Part shown: positions 1-6,250 of the stretch, piece after piece | How the letters are laid out: each line of letters opens with the position of its first letter | Position numbering within the stretch: position 1 is the stretch's first letter | DNA from: Sphingomonas sp. | GTDB lineage: Bacteria > Pseudomonadota > Alphaproteobacteria > Sphingomonadales > Sphingomonadaceae | NCBI GenBank assembly: GCA_030824725.1 | Contig: JAPJRE010000234.1 | Location: 1-6,366, forward strand | Direction of reading: 5' to 3' | Length of the DNA stretch: 6,366 nucleotides | Program-made: the position numbers and the translations under genes | The notes under the pieces: model-generated | Told to the model about the DNA's origin: nothing | Databases searched by the model: none | Seen by the model: the letters and a program-made list of their open reading frames with translations, nothing else

Positions 1-6
1 CCCCAA

Positions 7-28
7 CCCCTCCCCTGAAGGGGAGGGG
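7..28 (-). terminator. Perfect 9-bp GC-rich hairpin after the aldehyde dehydrogenase gene
   Basis: Bases 7-15 (CCCCTCCCC) and 20-28 (GGGGAGGGG) are exact reverse complements around a 4-base loop (16-19, TGAA; TTCA on the minus strand). The hairpin begins 16 bases past the stop codon of the leftward dehydrogenase gene, so an RNA stem there could end or protect that transcript. No T-run follows on either strand, so it is not a textbook intrinsic terminator. From memory, near-identical CCCCTCCCC palindromes recur between genes in sphingomonads, so it may instead be a copy of a small dispersed repeat. The stem is seen; its function is inferred. Confidence 0.5.
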
Positions 29-44
29 CTATAGGGCGGGAAGC

Positions 45-1424
45 TCAATCCCCAGCCTTCCCACCACCAAACATCACCGCCTTCAGGTTCATGAACTCGT
101 GCAGCCCCCACGGCCCGAGCTCGCGGCCATGGCCGGAAAGCTTGATGCCCCCAAACGGCGCACCCGGCACCGAGGCGAGCAGCGAATTCACCGCGGTCAT
201 CCCTGCCTCGATGTCGCGGGCGAACCGCTCCACCTCGGCCTCGTCCTGCGTCCATACCGACGATCCCAGCCCGTACGGCACGTCGTTCGCCAGCGCGATC
301 ACCGCGTCGATATCCGCCACCTTGTAGACGGCGGCGACCGGCCCGAAGATCTCCTCCTTGGCGACGTCGCTCTCGGGATCGAGGTCGACCAGCACGCCCG
401 GCGTCATCCATGCGCCCTCGCGCTCGATCTTCGTGCCGCCCGTCAGCAGCTTCGCGCCCGCCGCCTGCGCCTTGGCGACCTGCTCCAGCACGGTATCGCG
501 CTGCTGGACGCTGGAGAGCGGCCCCATCACCGTATCCTGATCCATCGGATCGCCGATCTTCACCGCTTCCATGCCGGCGACGAACTTCTCCAGGAACGCG
601 TCATACACCTCGGCATGGACGATCATCCGCTTCGAGCAGATGCAGCTCTGCCCGGCATTCTGCACGCGTGCGGTTACCGCCGTCTTCACCGCCGCGTCGA
701 GATCGGCCGAGGGCATGACGATGAACGGGTCCGAGCCGCCCAGCTCGAGCACCACCTTCTTGAGCGCGCGACCGGCGGCCTCGGCCACCTTGGCACCGGC
801 GCCTTCCGAACCGGTGAGCGTCACCGCGACGACCCGCTTGTCGGCGATGATCGCATCGACCTTGCCGGACTTGATCGCGAGGTTCTGGAACAGCCCCTCG
901 GGCGCCCCGGCCTTGCGCGCCATCTCCTCCATCGCCGCCGCGCATCCCTGCACGTTGGACGCATGCTTGAGCAGCGCCACGTTGCCCGCGAGGATCGTCG
1001 GCGCGAGGAAGCGCACCGCCTGCCAATAGGGGAAATTCCACGGCATCACCGCCAGCACCGGCCCCAGCGGCAGCCAGCGCGCGACGGCATGGCCGGTCGG
1101 CGTCTTGACGGTCGTGGGCGCCAGATAGGCGGGACCATGCTCGGCATAATGGCGGAAGCCCGAGATGCACTTCTCCACCTCGGCAAGGCCGGCGGTGATC
1201 GTCTTGCCCATCTCGCGCACCGCCAGTTCGGCGAGGTGCTGCTTGTCGGCCTCCCATGCATCGGCGATGCTGGTCAGCAGCGCGGTGCGCGTCTCGATCG
1301 AGGTTTCGCGCCACTGCTTGTACCCGGCCGCCGCGCGGGCCAGCGCCGCCTCGATCCCGGCATCGTCCAGCTCGGCGATGCGATCGACGGCCTCGCCCGT
1401 CGCGGGATTGATGATTTCGAACAT
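45..1424 (-). CDS. gabD: NAD(P)-dependent aldehyde dehydrogenase, GabD1-type succinate-semialdehyde dehydrogenase
   Basis: Predicted cytoplasmic enzyme oxidising succinate semialdehyde to succinate with NAD(P)+, the last step of GABA and related catabolism. The 459-residue length fits the short GabD1 branch. Visible motifs, numbered from the ATG at 1424: PWNFP at 128-132 with the oxyanion-hole Asn130; KHASN at 153-157, a GabD1-like form of the cofactor-binding KPA segment; LTGSEGAG at 203-210; LELGGS with general base Glu227; GQSCIC with nucleophile Cys261 and a second Cys263; EEIFGPV with Glu358; and a C-terminal PFGGIKLSG segment at 423-431. I chose the ATG rather than a TTG two codons upstream because AGGAGA lies 7 bases before the ATG but only 1 base before the TTG. 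It is transcribed divergently from the S9 peptidase gene. The family call is firm. The exact substrate is less certain, because relatives accept other aldehydes and no GABA aminotransferase gene is in view. Confidence 0.9.
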   Translation of the reverse strand: MFEIINPATGEAVDRIAELDDAGIEAALARAAAGYKQWRETSIETRTALLTSIADAWEADKQHLAELAVREMGKTITAGLAEVEKCISGFRHYAEHGPAYLAPTTVKTPTGHAVARWLPLGPVLAVMPWNFPYWQAVRFLAPTILAGNVALLKHASNVQGCAAAMEEMARKAGAPEGLFQNLAIKSGKVDAIIADKRVVAVTLTGSEGAGAKVAEAAGRALKKVVLELGGSDPFIVMPSADLDAAVKTAVTARVQNAGQSCICSKRMIVHAEVYDAFLEKFVAGMEAVKIGDPMDQDTVMGPLSSVQQRDTVLEQVAKAQAAGAKLLTGGTKIEREGAWMTPGVLVDLDPESDVAKEEIFGPVAAVYKVADIDAVIALANDVPYGLGSSVWTQDEAEVERFARDIEAGMTAVNSLLASVPGAPFGGIKLSGHGRELGPWGLHEFMNLKAVMFGGGKAGD

Positions 1425-1431
1425 CTGCAAG

Positions 1432-1437
1432 TCTCCT
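1432..1437 (-). promoter_or_regulatory. Shine-Dalgarno site deciding the aldehyde dehydrogenase start
   Basis: The minus strand reads AGGAGA here, 7 bases before the ATG at 1424 and 1 base before the in-frame TTG at 1430. This spacing supports the ATG and removes two residues from the longest open frame. Confidence 0.75.
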
Positions 1438-1472
1438 TCGCGCTTCCCAACGCAGGCCTAGGCGCAGGGTGC

Positions 1473-1502
1473 CAATGGCGGCAATCATACTGCCGTCCAT
1501 TG
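1473..1502. promoter_or_regulatory. Imperfect palindrome in the divergent promoter region, candidate operator
   Basis: CAATGGCGGCA (1473-1483) faces TGCCG-T-CCATTG (1491-1502). The 11-base arms are complementary apart from one extra T at 1496, around a 7-base centre (ATCATAC). It lies between the aldehyde dehydrogenase and S9 peptidase start codons, about 50 bases from the former and 70 from the latter. Its centre contains a -10-like hexamer for the leftward gene. A dimeric regulator binding here could block that promoter. Alternatively, if transcription starts further upstream, it could form an RNA hairpin in a leader. The symmetry is seen; the role is inferred. Confidence 0.45.
1484..1489 (-). 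promoter_or_regulatory. Possible -10 element for the aldehyde dehydrogenase gene
   Basis: The minus strand reads TATGAT, five of six matches to the sigma-70 -10 consensus, sitting in the centre of the palindrome. The region 16-17 bases upstream (TTACGA or GTTACG) is a poor -35. A start about 7 bases downstream would give a leader of roughly 50 bases. Confidence 0.3.
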
Positions 1503-1515
1503 TCCTCGTAACGAC

Positions 1516-1544
1516 TTGCCAAGCGCCGCGCGCCCGAACACGAT
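1516..1544 (+). promoter_or_regulatory. Possible sigma-70 promoter for the S9 peptidase gene
   Basis: TTGCCA at 1516-1521 matches five of six bases of the -35 consensus. A 17-base spacer leads to CACGAT at 1539-1544, a weak -10 with three of six matches. This would place the transcript start near 1551, about 20 bases before the ATG. Alphaproteobacterial promoters in GC-rich genomes often have weak -10 boxes, so this is plausible but unproven. Confidence 0.3.
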
Positions 1545-1571
1545 GCCGCACCTGTCCTGCCGGAGACCTTC

Positions 1572-3614
1572 ATGCGCCTCGCCTCCCTCGCTCTTCTCCT
1601 CAGCGCCGCGATCCCCGCAGCCGCACTCGCGCAGGACGGCCCCACCCGCCTGTTCACCGGCAGCGACCTGTTTGCGCTCGAGCAGGCGAGCGACCCGCAG
1701 ATCAGCCCGGACGGGACCAAGGTCGCCTATGTCCGCCAGTCGGCCGACATCATGACCGATCGCGGCCGCGCCAGCATCTGGCTGGTCGACGTGAAGACCG
1801 GCCAGCAGATTCCGCTGGTCGCCGGCACCGGATCGCACAGCCAGCCGCGCTGGTCGCCCGACGGCACCCGCCTCGCCTATGTCTCCAGCGCCGAGGGCGG
1901 AGCGCCGCAACTGTTCGTCCGCTGGATCGCTACCGGCGCCACCGTGCGCATCACCGGCCTGCCGGACAGCCCGCAGGGCATCGCCTGGTCGCCGGACGGC
2001 AGGCAGATCGCCTACACCATGACCGTGCCCGGCGAAGGCATGACGCTCGGCAGCCAGCCACCCAAGCCCGAGGGTGCCAAATGGGCCGAGCCGCTGGAGA
2101 TCATCGACCGCGTCACCTACCGCGCCGATGGCGGCGGCTATCTCAAGCCCGGTTCGGACCATCTCTTCGTCGTTGCGGCGGACGGCGGCGCGCCGCGCCA
2201 GGTGACGTTCGGCAAGTTCGACGATGCCGGCCCGCTCGCCTGGTCGAACGATGGGCGGACGCTCTACTTCGGCAGCAACCGCCGCAAGGATTGGGAGCGC
2301 GAGCCGAACGACCGCGAGATCTACGCCGTCGACGTCACCTCCGGAACGCTGACCCAGATCACCAAGCGCTACGGCCCCGATGCCGCGCCGGTGCTCTCGC
2401 CCGACGGGACCCGCATCGCCTATCTCGGCTTCGACGACACGCATCGCAGCTTCCAGAACACCCAGCTCTATGTGATGAACCGCGACGGCAGCGGCAGCCG
2501 TTCGCTCACTGCCGCGTTGGACAAGAGCATCGACAGCGCGGTGTGGGCAAAGGACGGCCGCAGCCTGTTCGTCTCCTATGACGATCACGGCCGCAAGCAG
2601 GTCGCCCGCATCGGGCTCGACGGCAAGGTCAGCACGGTAGCGACCGGCCTCACCGGCGGCGGGCTCGACCGGCCCTATACCGGCGGCGACTTCACCGTCT
2701 CGGCCGGCGGCACCATCGCCTATACCGGCGGCGACGCGCTGCACCCGGCCGACATCTATGTGAACGGCAAGCGCCTCACCCATCTCAACGACACCGTCCT
2801 GGCCGCCAAGACACTCGCACCGGTGACCCCGCTCGCGGTGACCGCGCCCGACGGCCGCAAGATCGACGCCTGGCTGGTCACCCCGCCCGGGGTGAAGCCC
2901 GGCACCCGCGTGCCGACGATCCTCGAAATCCATGGCGGCCCCCACACCGCCTATGGCCCCGGCTTCTCGACCGATTACCAGCTCTACGCCGCGCACGGCT
3001 ATGCGGTGGTCTATGCCAACCCGCGCGGCAGCACCTCGTACGGCGAGGAATTCGCGGACCTGATCGACAAGAAGTATCCCGGCGACGATTATGGGGACCT
3101 GATGGCGGCGGTCGACGCCGCGATCGCGTCGGGGGTGGCCGATCCCGACAACCTCTTCGTCACCGGCGGATCGGGCGGCGGCGTGCTCACCGCCTGGATC
3201 GTCGGCAAGAATGACCGCTTCAAGGCCGCCGCCACCCAGAAGCCGGTGATCAACTGGATCAGCGAGGCGCTGACCATGGACGGCACGGGCTTCACCTCGC
3301 GCTACTGGTTCGCCAAGCAGCCCTGGGAGGATCCGATGAGCTACTGGAACCGCTCGCCGCTCAGCCTGGTGGGCAACGTCAAGACGCCGACGCTCGTCGT
3401 CGTCGGGAGCGAGGATTATCGCACCCCGGTGAGCGAATCGGAGCAATATTATGCCGCGCTCCAGATCCGCGGCGTGCCCACCGCGCTGGTGAAGGTGCCC
3501 GGCGCCAGCCATGGCGGCTTCACCGCCCGGCCCAGCCAGTCGGCGGCCAAGGCTGCGGCGATCCTCGCCTGGTTCGATCGCTACCGCACCGGCGCCAAGC
3601 CCGCCGGCCAGTAA
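1572..3614 (+). CDS. Exported S9-family serine peptidase (prolyl oligopeptidase / dipeptidyl aminopeptidase type)
   Basis: Predicted periplasmic peptidase acting on short peptides. Residues 1-20 form a Sec signal peptide ending ALA, with cleavage expected before Gln21. Residues about 40-345 contain at least six PD40-type propeller blades carrying SPDG-like turns (around 45, 95, 140, 225, 276 and 327). Residues about 420-675 form the alpha/beta-hydrolase domain: HGGPH at 454-458, NPRGS at 483-487, nucleophile elbow GGSGGG with Ser534, acid Asp615 in GSEDYRTP, and base His647 in SHGG. The 680-residue length is normal for the family. The ATG at 1572 is chosen because GGAGA lies 5 bases upstream and the signal peptide follows directly. 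The gene stands alone, divergent from the aldehyde dehydrogenase and followed by a hairpin. Whether it is a dipeptidyl-peptidase, acylaminoacyl-peptidase or oligopeptidase cannot be decided from sequence. Confidence 0.93.
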   Translation: MRLASLALLLSAAIPAAALAQDGPTRLFTGSDLFALEQASDPQISPDGTKVAYVRQSADIMTDRGRASIWLVDVKTGQQIPLVAGTGSHSQPRWSPDGTRLAYVSSAEGGAPQLFVRWIATGATVRITGLPDSPQGIAWSPDGRQIAYTMTVPGEGMTLGSQPPKPEGAKWAEPLEIIDRVTYRADGGGYLKPGSDHLFVVAADGGAPRQVTFGKFDDAGPLAWSNDGRTLYFGSNRRKDWEREPNDREIYAVDVTSGTLTQITKRYGPDAAPVLSPDGTRIAYLGFDDTHRSFQNTQLYVMNRDGSGSRSLTAALDKSIDSAVWAKDGRSLFVSYDDHGRKQVARIGLDGKVSTVATGLTGGGLDRPYTGGDFTVSAGGTIAYTGGDALHPADIYVNGKRLTHLNDTVLAAKTLAPVTPLAVTAPDGRKIDAWLVTPPGVKPGTRVPTILEIHGGPHTAYGPGFSTDYQLYAAHGYAVVYANPRGSTSYGEEFADLIDKKYPGDDYGDLMAAVDAAIASGVADPDNLFVTGGSGGGVLTAWIVGKNDRFKAAATQKPVINWISEALTMDGTGFTSRYWFAKQPWEDPMSYWNRSPLSLVGNVKTPTLVVVGSEDYRTPVSESEQYYAALQIRGVPTALVKVPGASHGGFTARPSQSAAKAAAILAWFDRYRTGAKPAGQ

Positions 3615-3620
3615 ATACAT

Positions 3621-3650
3621 GGCGGGGCCCGGTTGCCATCGGGCCCCACC
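3621..3650 (+). terminator. Hairpin between the S9 peptidase and xseB genes
   Basis: GGGGCCCG (3624-3631) pairs exactly with CGGGCCCC (3640-3647). G-T and T-A pairs can extend the stem inward to a TGCC loop, and two G-C pairs lie outside a single mismatch. It starts 7 bases past the peptidase stop codon. No T-run follows, so termination would be imperfect or need Rho. It marks the likely boundary between the peptidase transcript and the xseB operon, although xseB begins only 19 bases further on. Confidence 0.5.
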
Positions 3651-3668
3651 CTGCCGCATAGCGAGCGC

Positions 3669-3914
3669 ATGGCTACCCAAGCGGACATCACGGCGCTCTC
3701 CTTCGAAGAGGCGCTGAAGGAACTGGAGAAGATCGTGAGCCGGCTGGAGAGCGGCGAAGCGGCCCTGCAGGAGGCGATCGACCTCTATGAGCGCGGCGAC
3801 CAGCTGCGCCGGCAATGCGCTGCGCGGCTCGACGCGGCGCAGGCCCGGATCGAGGCGATCCGCACCGATGCCGACGGCCGCGCCGCCGGCACCGCCCCCT
3901 TCGCGGCCGGCTGA
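3669..3914 (+). CDS. xseB: Exodeoxyribonuclease VII small subunit
   Basis: Small subunit of exonuclease VII, the cytoplasmic nuclease that degrades single-stranded DNA into oligonucleotides in repair. XseB subunits bind the long helical part of XseA. The 81-residue protein shows the family core SFEEALKELEKIV at 11-23, then LESGEAALQEAIDLYERG at 26-43, predicted as two antiparallel helices. A variable Ala/Gly-rich tail follows from about 66. I start at the ATG at 3669. The frame stays open to a TTG at 3633, but that codon lies inside the upstream hairpin and would add 12 residues not typical of the family. The ribosome site before the ATG is weak (GCGAG). The next gene, ispA, begins 3 bases after the stop, a common arrangement in proteobacteria. 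xseA is not in the window. Confidence 0.93.
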   Translation: MATQADITALSFEEALKELEKIVSRLESGEAALQEAIDLYERGDQLRRQCAARLDAAQARIEAIRTDADGRAAGTAPFAAG

Positions 3915-3917
3915 GGC

Positions 3918-4826
3918 GTGGCGAGCGTGACGCACGCTTCGCTCGCGCTCGAATCGGCGCTGCGCCAGGTCGCGGCCGAGATCGACGCCCAGTTCGACCG
4001 GCTGCTCGACGTGCCCGACGATCCCCGCGCCGACTTGTATCGCGCGATGCGCCACGCCGCGATCGGCGGCGGCAAGCGGCTGCGCCCGCTGCTGGTATTC
4101 GCCACCGCCCAGCTGTTCGCGGTCGACAAGAGCTGCGCGGCGCGCGTCGCCACCGCGCTCGAATGCATCCATGTCTATTCGCTGATCCATGACGATCTGC
4201 CGGCGATGGACGATGACGACCTGCGCCGCGGCAAGCCGACGGTCCACAAGGCGTTCGACGAGGCCACCGCGATCCTGGCCGGCGACTGCCTCCACGATCT
4301 CGCCTTCGAGCTGCTCGCGCATGAGGCGACGCATGCCGACCCGTTCGTCCGGGTCGAGCTAATATCCGAACTCGCCCGCTCCTCGGGGCCCGCAGGCATG
4401 GCCGGCGGCCAGATGATGGACCTGGAGGCGGAAAAGGCGAGCTTCGACCTCGCCACCGTCACCCGGCTCCAGGCCCTGAAGACCGGCGCGCTGATCAGTT
4501 GCGCGGTCGAATGCGGCGCGATCCTGGGCCGCGTGCCGCACGAGGGCCGCACGGGCCTGCGCGGCTATGCCCGCGATATCGGCCTCGCCTTCCAGATCGT
4601 CGACGACATTCTCGATGCCGAGGGCGACGAGGCACTGGTCGGCAAGAAGCTCGGCAAGGACGGCGCGGCGGGCAAGGAGACCTTCCTGTCGCTGCTCGGC
4701 ATCGATCGCGCGCGCGAACAGGCGCGGATGCTGGTCGATCAGGCGATCGCCCATCTCCACGCCTTCGGCCCCGAGGCCGATCTGCTGCGCGACGTGGCGC
4801 GCTTCACGCTCGAACGCGACCGGTAA
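3918..4826 (+). CDS. ispA: Polyprenyl synthetase, (2E,6E)-farnesyl diphosphate synthase type
   Basis: Condenses dimethylallyl and geranyl diphosphate with isopentenyl diphosphate to give farnesyl diphosphate, the precursor of undecaprenyl carrier lipid, quinone side chains and carotenoids. The 302-residue protein has GGKRLRP at 51-57. The first aspartate-rich motif, DDLPAMD (Asp92, Asp93, Asp98), has the two-residue insertion of bacterial farnesyl synthases. Lys188 and Thr189 are in LKTG. The second motif is DDILD at 229-233. Tyr87, five residues before the first motif, is the bulky position that usually limits product length to C15. The start is a GTG at 3918, 3 bases after the xseB stop; GAGG lies very close before it. 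A second in-frame GTG at 3927 has GAGG 10 bases upstream and would remove only three residues, so the exact start is open. Geranylgeranyl synthase is a less likely alternative. Confidence 0.92.
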   Translation: MASVTHASLALESALRQVAAEIDAQFDRLLDVPDDPRADLYRAMRHAAIGGGKRLRPLLVFATAQLFAVDKSCAARVATALECIHVYSLIHDDLPAMDDDDLRRGKPTVHKAFDEATAILAGDCLHDLAFELLAHEATHADPFVRVELISELARSSGPAGMAGGQMMDLEAEKASFDLATVTRLQALKTGALISCAVECGAILGRVPHEGRTGLRGYARDIGLAFQIVDDILDAEGDEALVGKKLGKDGAAGKETFLSLLGIDRAREQARMLVDQAIAHLHAFGPEADLLRDVARFTLERDR

Positions 4827-4831
4827 GGACC

Positions 4832-4840
4832 GGGGGGAGA
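4832..4840 (+). promoter_or_regulatory. Strong Shine-Dalgarno site for coaD
   Basis: GGGGGGAGA ends 6 bases before the ATG at 4847. It is the strongest ribosome site in this run of genes and fixes the coaD start. It lies in the 20-base ispA-coaD gap. Confidence 0.7.
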
Positions 4841-4846
4841 CGCCGC

Positions 4847-5356
4847 ATGCACAGCCGTATCGGGGTCTATCCCGGCACCTTCGATCCGATCACCCGCGGC
4901 CATATGGACATCATCCGCCGCGGCGCGAAGCTGGTCGACCGGCTGGTGATCGGCGTGACCACCAATCCGTCCAAGTCGCCGATGTTCACCGTCGAGGAGC
5001 GGATGGCGATGGTCCGCCGCGAGGTGGAGGGGCTGCCCGGCACGATCGAGGTGGTCAGCTTCGATTCGCTGCTGATGGACTTTGCCGAGCGCGAGCGCGC
5101 CAGCGTGATCGTGCGCGGCCTGCGCGCGGTCGCCGATTTCGAATACGAATATCAGATGGCCGGCATGAACCAGCAGATCAACGACCGGATCGAGACCGTC
5201 TTCCTGATGGCCGACGTGTCGCTCCAGCCGATCGCCAGCCGGCTGGTCAAGGAAATCGCCATCTATGGCGGCCCGATCCATCGCTTCGTGACCGAGGCCG
5301 TCGAGGCCGATGTCGCCGCCCGCGTCGAGCTGCTCGGCCGCAAGGGCAGCAACTGA
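4847..5356 (+). CDS. coaD: Phosphopantetheine adenylyltransferase
   Basis: Transfers AMP from ATP to 4'-phosphopantetheine to form dephospho-CoA, the penultimate step of coenzyme A synthesis in the cytoplasm. The 169-residue length is typical of the bacterial hexameric enzyme. Residues 7-21 contain YPGTFDPITRGHMD with the nucleotidyltransferase TxGH-type site (Thr11, His19). Ser71-Phe72 and Leu75-Met77 fit the pantetheine-side loop. IVRGLRAVADFEYE at 88-101 carries Arg90 and Arg93, matching the conserved phosphate-binding segment. SRLVKEIA at 131-138 corresponds to the usual SSxLVKE motif. It starts 20 bases after ispA with a strong ribosome site and likely shares that transcript. A GC-rich hairpin follows the gene. 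All recognised catalytic residues are present and the identification is secure. Confidence 0.97.
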   Translation: MHSRIGVYPGTFDPITRGHMDIIRRGAKLVDRLVIGVTTNPSKSPMFTVEERMAMVRREVEGLPGTIEVVSFDSLLMDFAERERASVIVRGLRAVADFEYEYQMAGMNQQINDRIETVFLMADVSLQPIASRLVKEIAIYGGPIHRFVTEAVEADVAARVELLGRKGSN

Positions 5357-5372
5357 CCGAAAGGTCCCGCCA

Positions 5373-5392
5373 CCGGGCTTTGCGGCGCCCGG
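5373..5392 (+). terminator. Small GC hairpin in the coaD-cyclophilin gap
   Basis: CCGGGC (5373-5378) pairs with GCCCGG (5387-5392) around an 8-base loop, 16 bases past the coaD stop. With a six-pair stem and no T-run it is a weak terminator candidate. The 83-base gap is the longest in the xseB-queA run, so a partial stop and a new promoter are possible here. I could not find a convincing promoter. Confidence 0.3.
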
Positions 5393-5439
5393 CGATTGGT
5401 CTAGAGCCGCGCATTCACCAGAAGCGAGTGGGAAGTTCG

Positions 5440-6237
5440 ATGCGTTTGCTAGCCACGATGGCCGCCATGGCCGCCACGCTGTTTGCCGTGCCGGCGTTGG
5501 CGCAGGGCGGCGGGGGCAAGCCCAAGCCCGTCATCGAGCCGTTCAAGGGCGTCAATGCAGACGCAAACACCCGCCCCTCGGTCCTGGTTCCCGCCGACCC
5601 GGAGAACACCTGGGTGCTGGACCTGTCGACCGGCGGCCGCGTGCTGATCCGGCTGCGCCCCGACGTGGCGCCGAAGATGGTCGAGCGGATCAAGACGCTC
5701 ACCCGCAAGCATTTTTATGACGGCCTGACCTTCCACCGCGTCGTCGATGATCCCTACAACATCGCCCAGGGCGGCGATCCCAAGGGCGACGGCACCGGCG
5801 ATTCGGACCTGCCCAACGTGCCGGCCGAGTTCAGCTCGCTGCCGCACGTGCGCGGCACCGTCTCGGCCGCCCGCCGCGGCGCCCCGGACAATGCCACCGC
5901 CGAGCAGAAGACCGAGGCGGAGAACAGCGCGAACAGCCAGTTCTTCATCATGATGCAGCCCAAGCTGGCGTTCGACCACGACTATACCGTCTTCGGCCGC
6001 GTCATCTCGGGCATGGAATGGGTCGACAAGATCGAGCGCGGCGAGCCGCCGCAGCACCCGACCGTGATCATCCACGCCTATGTCCAGTCGGACAATCCCC
6101 CGGCCTATCAGCCGCTGGCGCCGGCCGCGCCGGCCGCTGGCGCCCCGGTGCTGATCCCGGTGGGGCCGGCCGCGCCTGCCAAGCCGACACCGGCCGCCAA
6201 GCCGGCGGCGAAGAAGCCGGCGCCCAAGAAGAAGTAA
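5440..6237 (+). CDS. Secreted cyclophilin-type peptidyl-prolyl cis-trans isomerase
   Basis: Catalyses cis-trans isomerisation of peptide bonds before proline in exported proteins. Residues 1-21 form a Sec signal peptide ending ALA, with cleavage expected before Gln22, so the mature enzyme should be periplasmic. The cyclophilin domain covers about 55-215: FHRVV at 98-102 with the catalytic-type Arg100, AQGGDPKGDGTGD at 109-121, NSQFFIM at 165-171 and TVFGRV at 183-188. The segment around 145-162 is roughly ten residues longer than in E. coli PpiA and is rich in Asn, Ala and Glu. Residues 219-265 form a low-complexity Pro/Ala tail ending in Lys clusters. The ATG at 5440 has GGGAAG 4 bases upstream and gives a clean signal peptide. 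The frame is open far upstream into coaD and ispA, but that stretch is out-of-frame shadow. queA follows after 13 bases. Confidence 0.93.
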   Translation: MRLLATMAAMAATLFAVPALAQGGGGKPKPVIEPFKGVNADANTRPSVLVPADPENTWVLDLSTGGRVLIRLRPDVAPKMVERIKTLTRKHFYDGLTFHRVVDDPYNIAQGGDPKGDGTGDSDLPNVPAEFSSLPHVRGTVSAARRGAPDNATAEQKTEAENSANSQFFIMMQPKLAFDHDYTVFGRVISGMEWVDKIERGEPPQHPTVIIHAYVQSDNPPAYQPLAPAAPAAGAPVLIPVGPAAPAKPTPAAKPAAKKPAPKKK

Positions 6238-6250
6238 TCGCGCAAACCCC

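Noticed and set aside
99..1511. A 470-codon plus-strand open frame opposite the aldehyde dehydrogenase
   Set aside because: The minus-strand reading has all aldehyde dehydrogenase motifs and a good ribosome site. The plus-strand frame is rich in Arg, His and Leu with no recognisable domain.
3633..3668. TTG start giving xseB 12 more residues
   Set aside because: The codon is within the hairpin stem-loop, has no ribosome site, and the added residues are not typical of XseB.
1485..4334. A 949-codon open frame on the minus strand opposite the S9 peptidase, xseB and ispA genes
   Set aside because: It lies antisense to three clearly recognised genes, shows no family motif, and has the Arg/Gly/Ala-rich make-up expected of a non-coding frame in GC-rich DNA where stop codons are rare.
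5396..5424. Possible promoter upstream of the cyclophilin (TTGGTC, TCTAGA)
   Set aside because: Neither hexamer matches consensus at more than about three positions with acceptable spacing, so it cannot be told from background.
4567..5439. Upstream in-frame extension of the cyclophilin through ispA and coaD
   Set aside because: This stretch overlaps two identified genes in another frame, and would bury a clear signal peptide that begins at the ATG at 5440.
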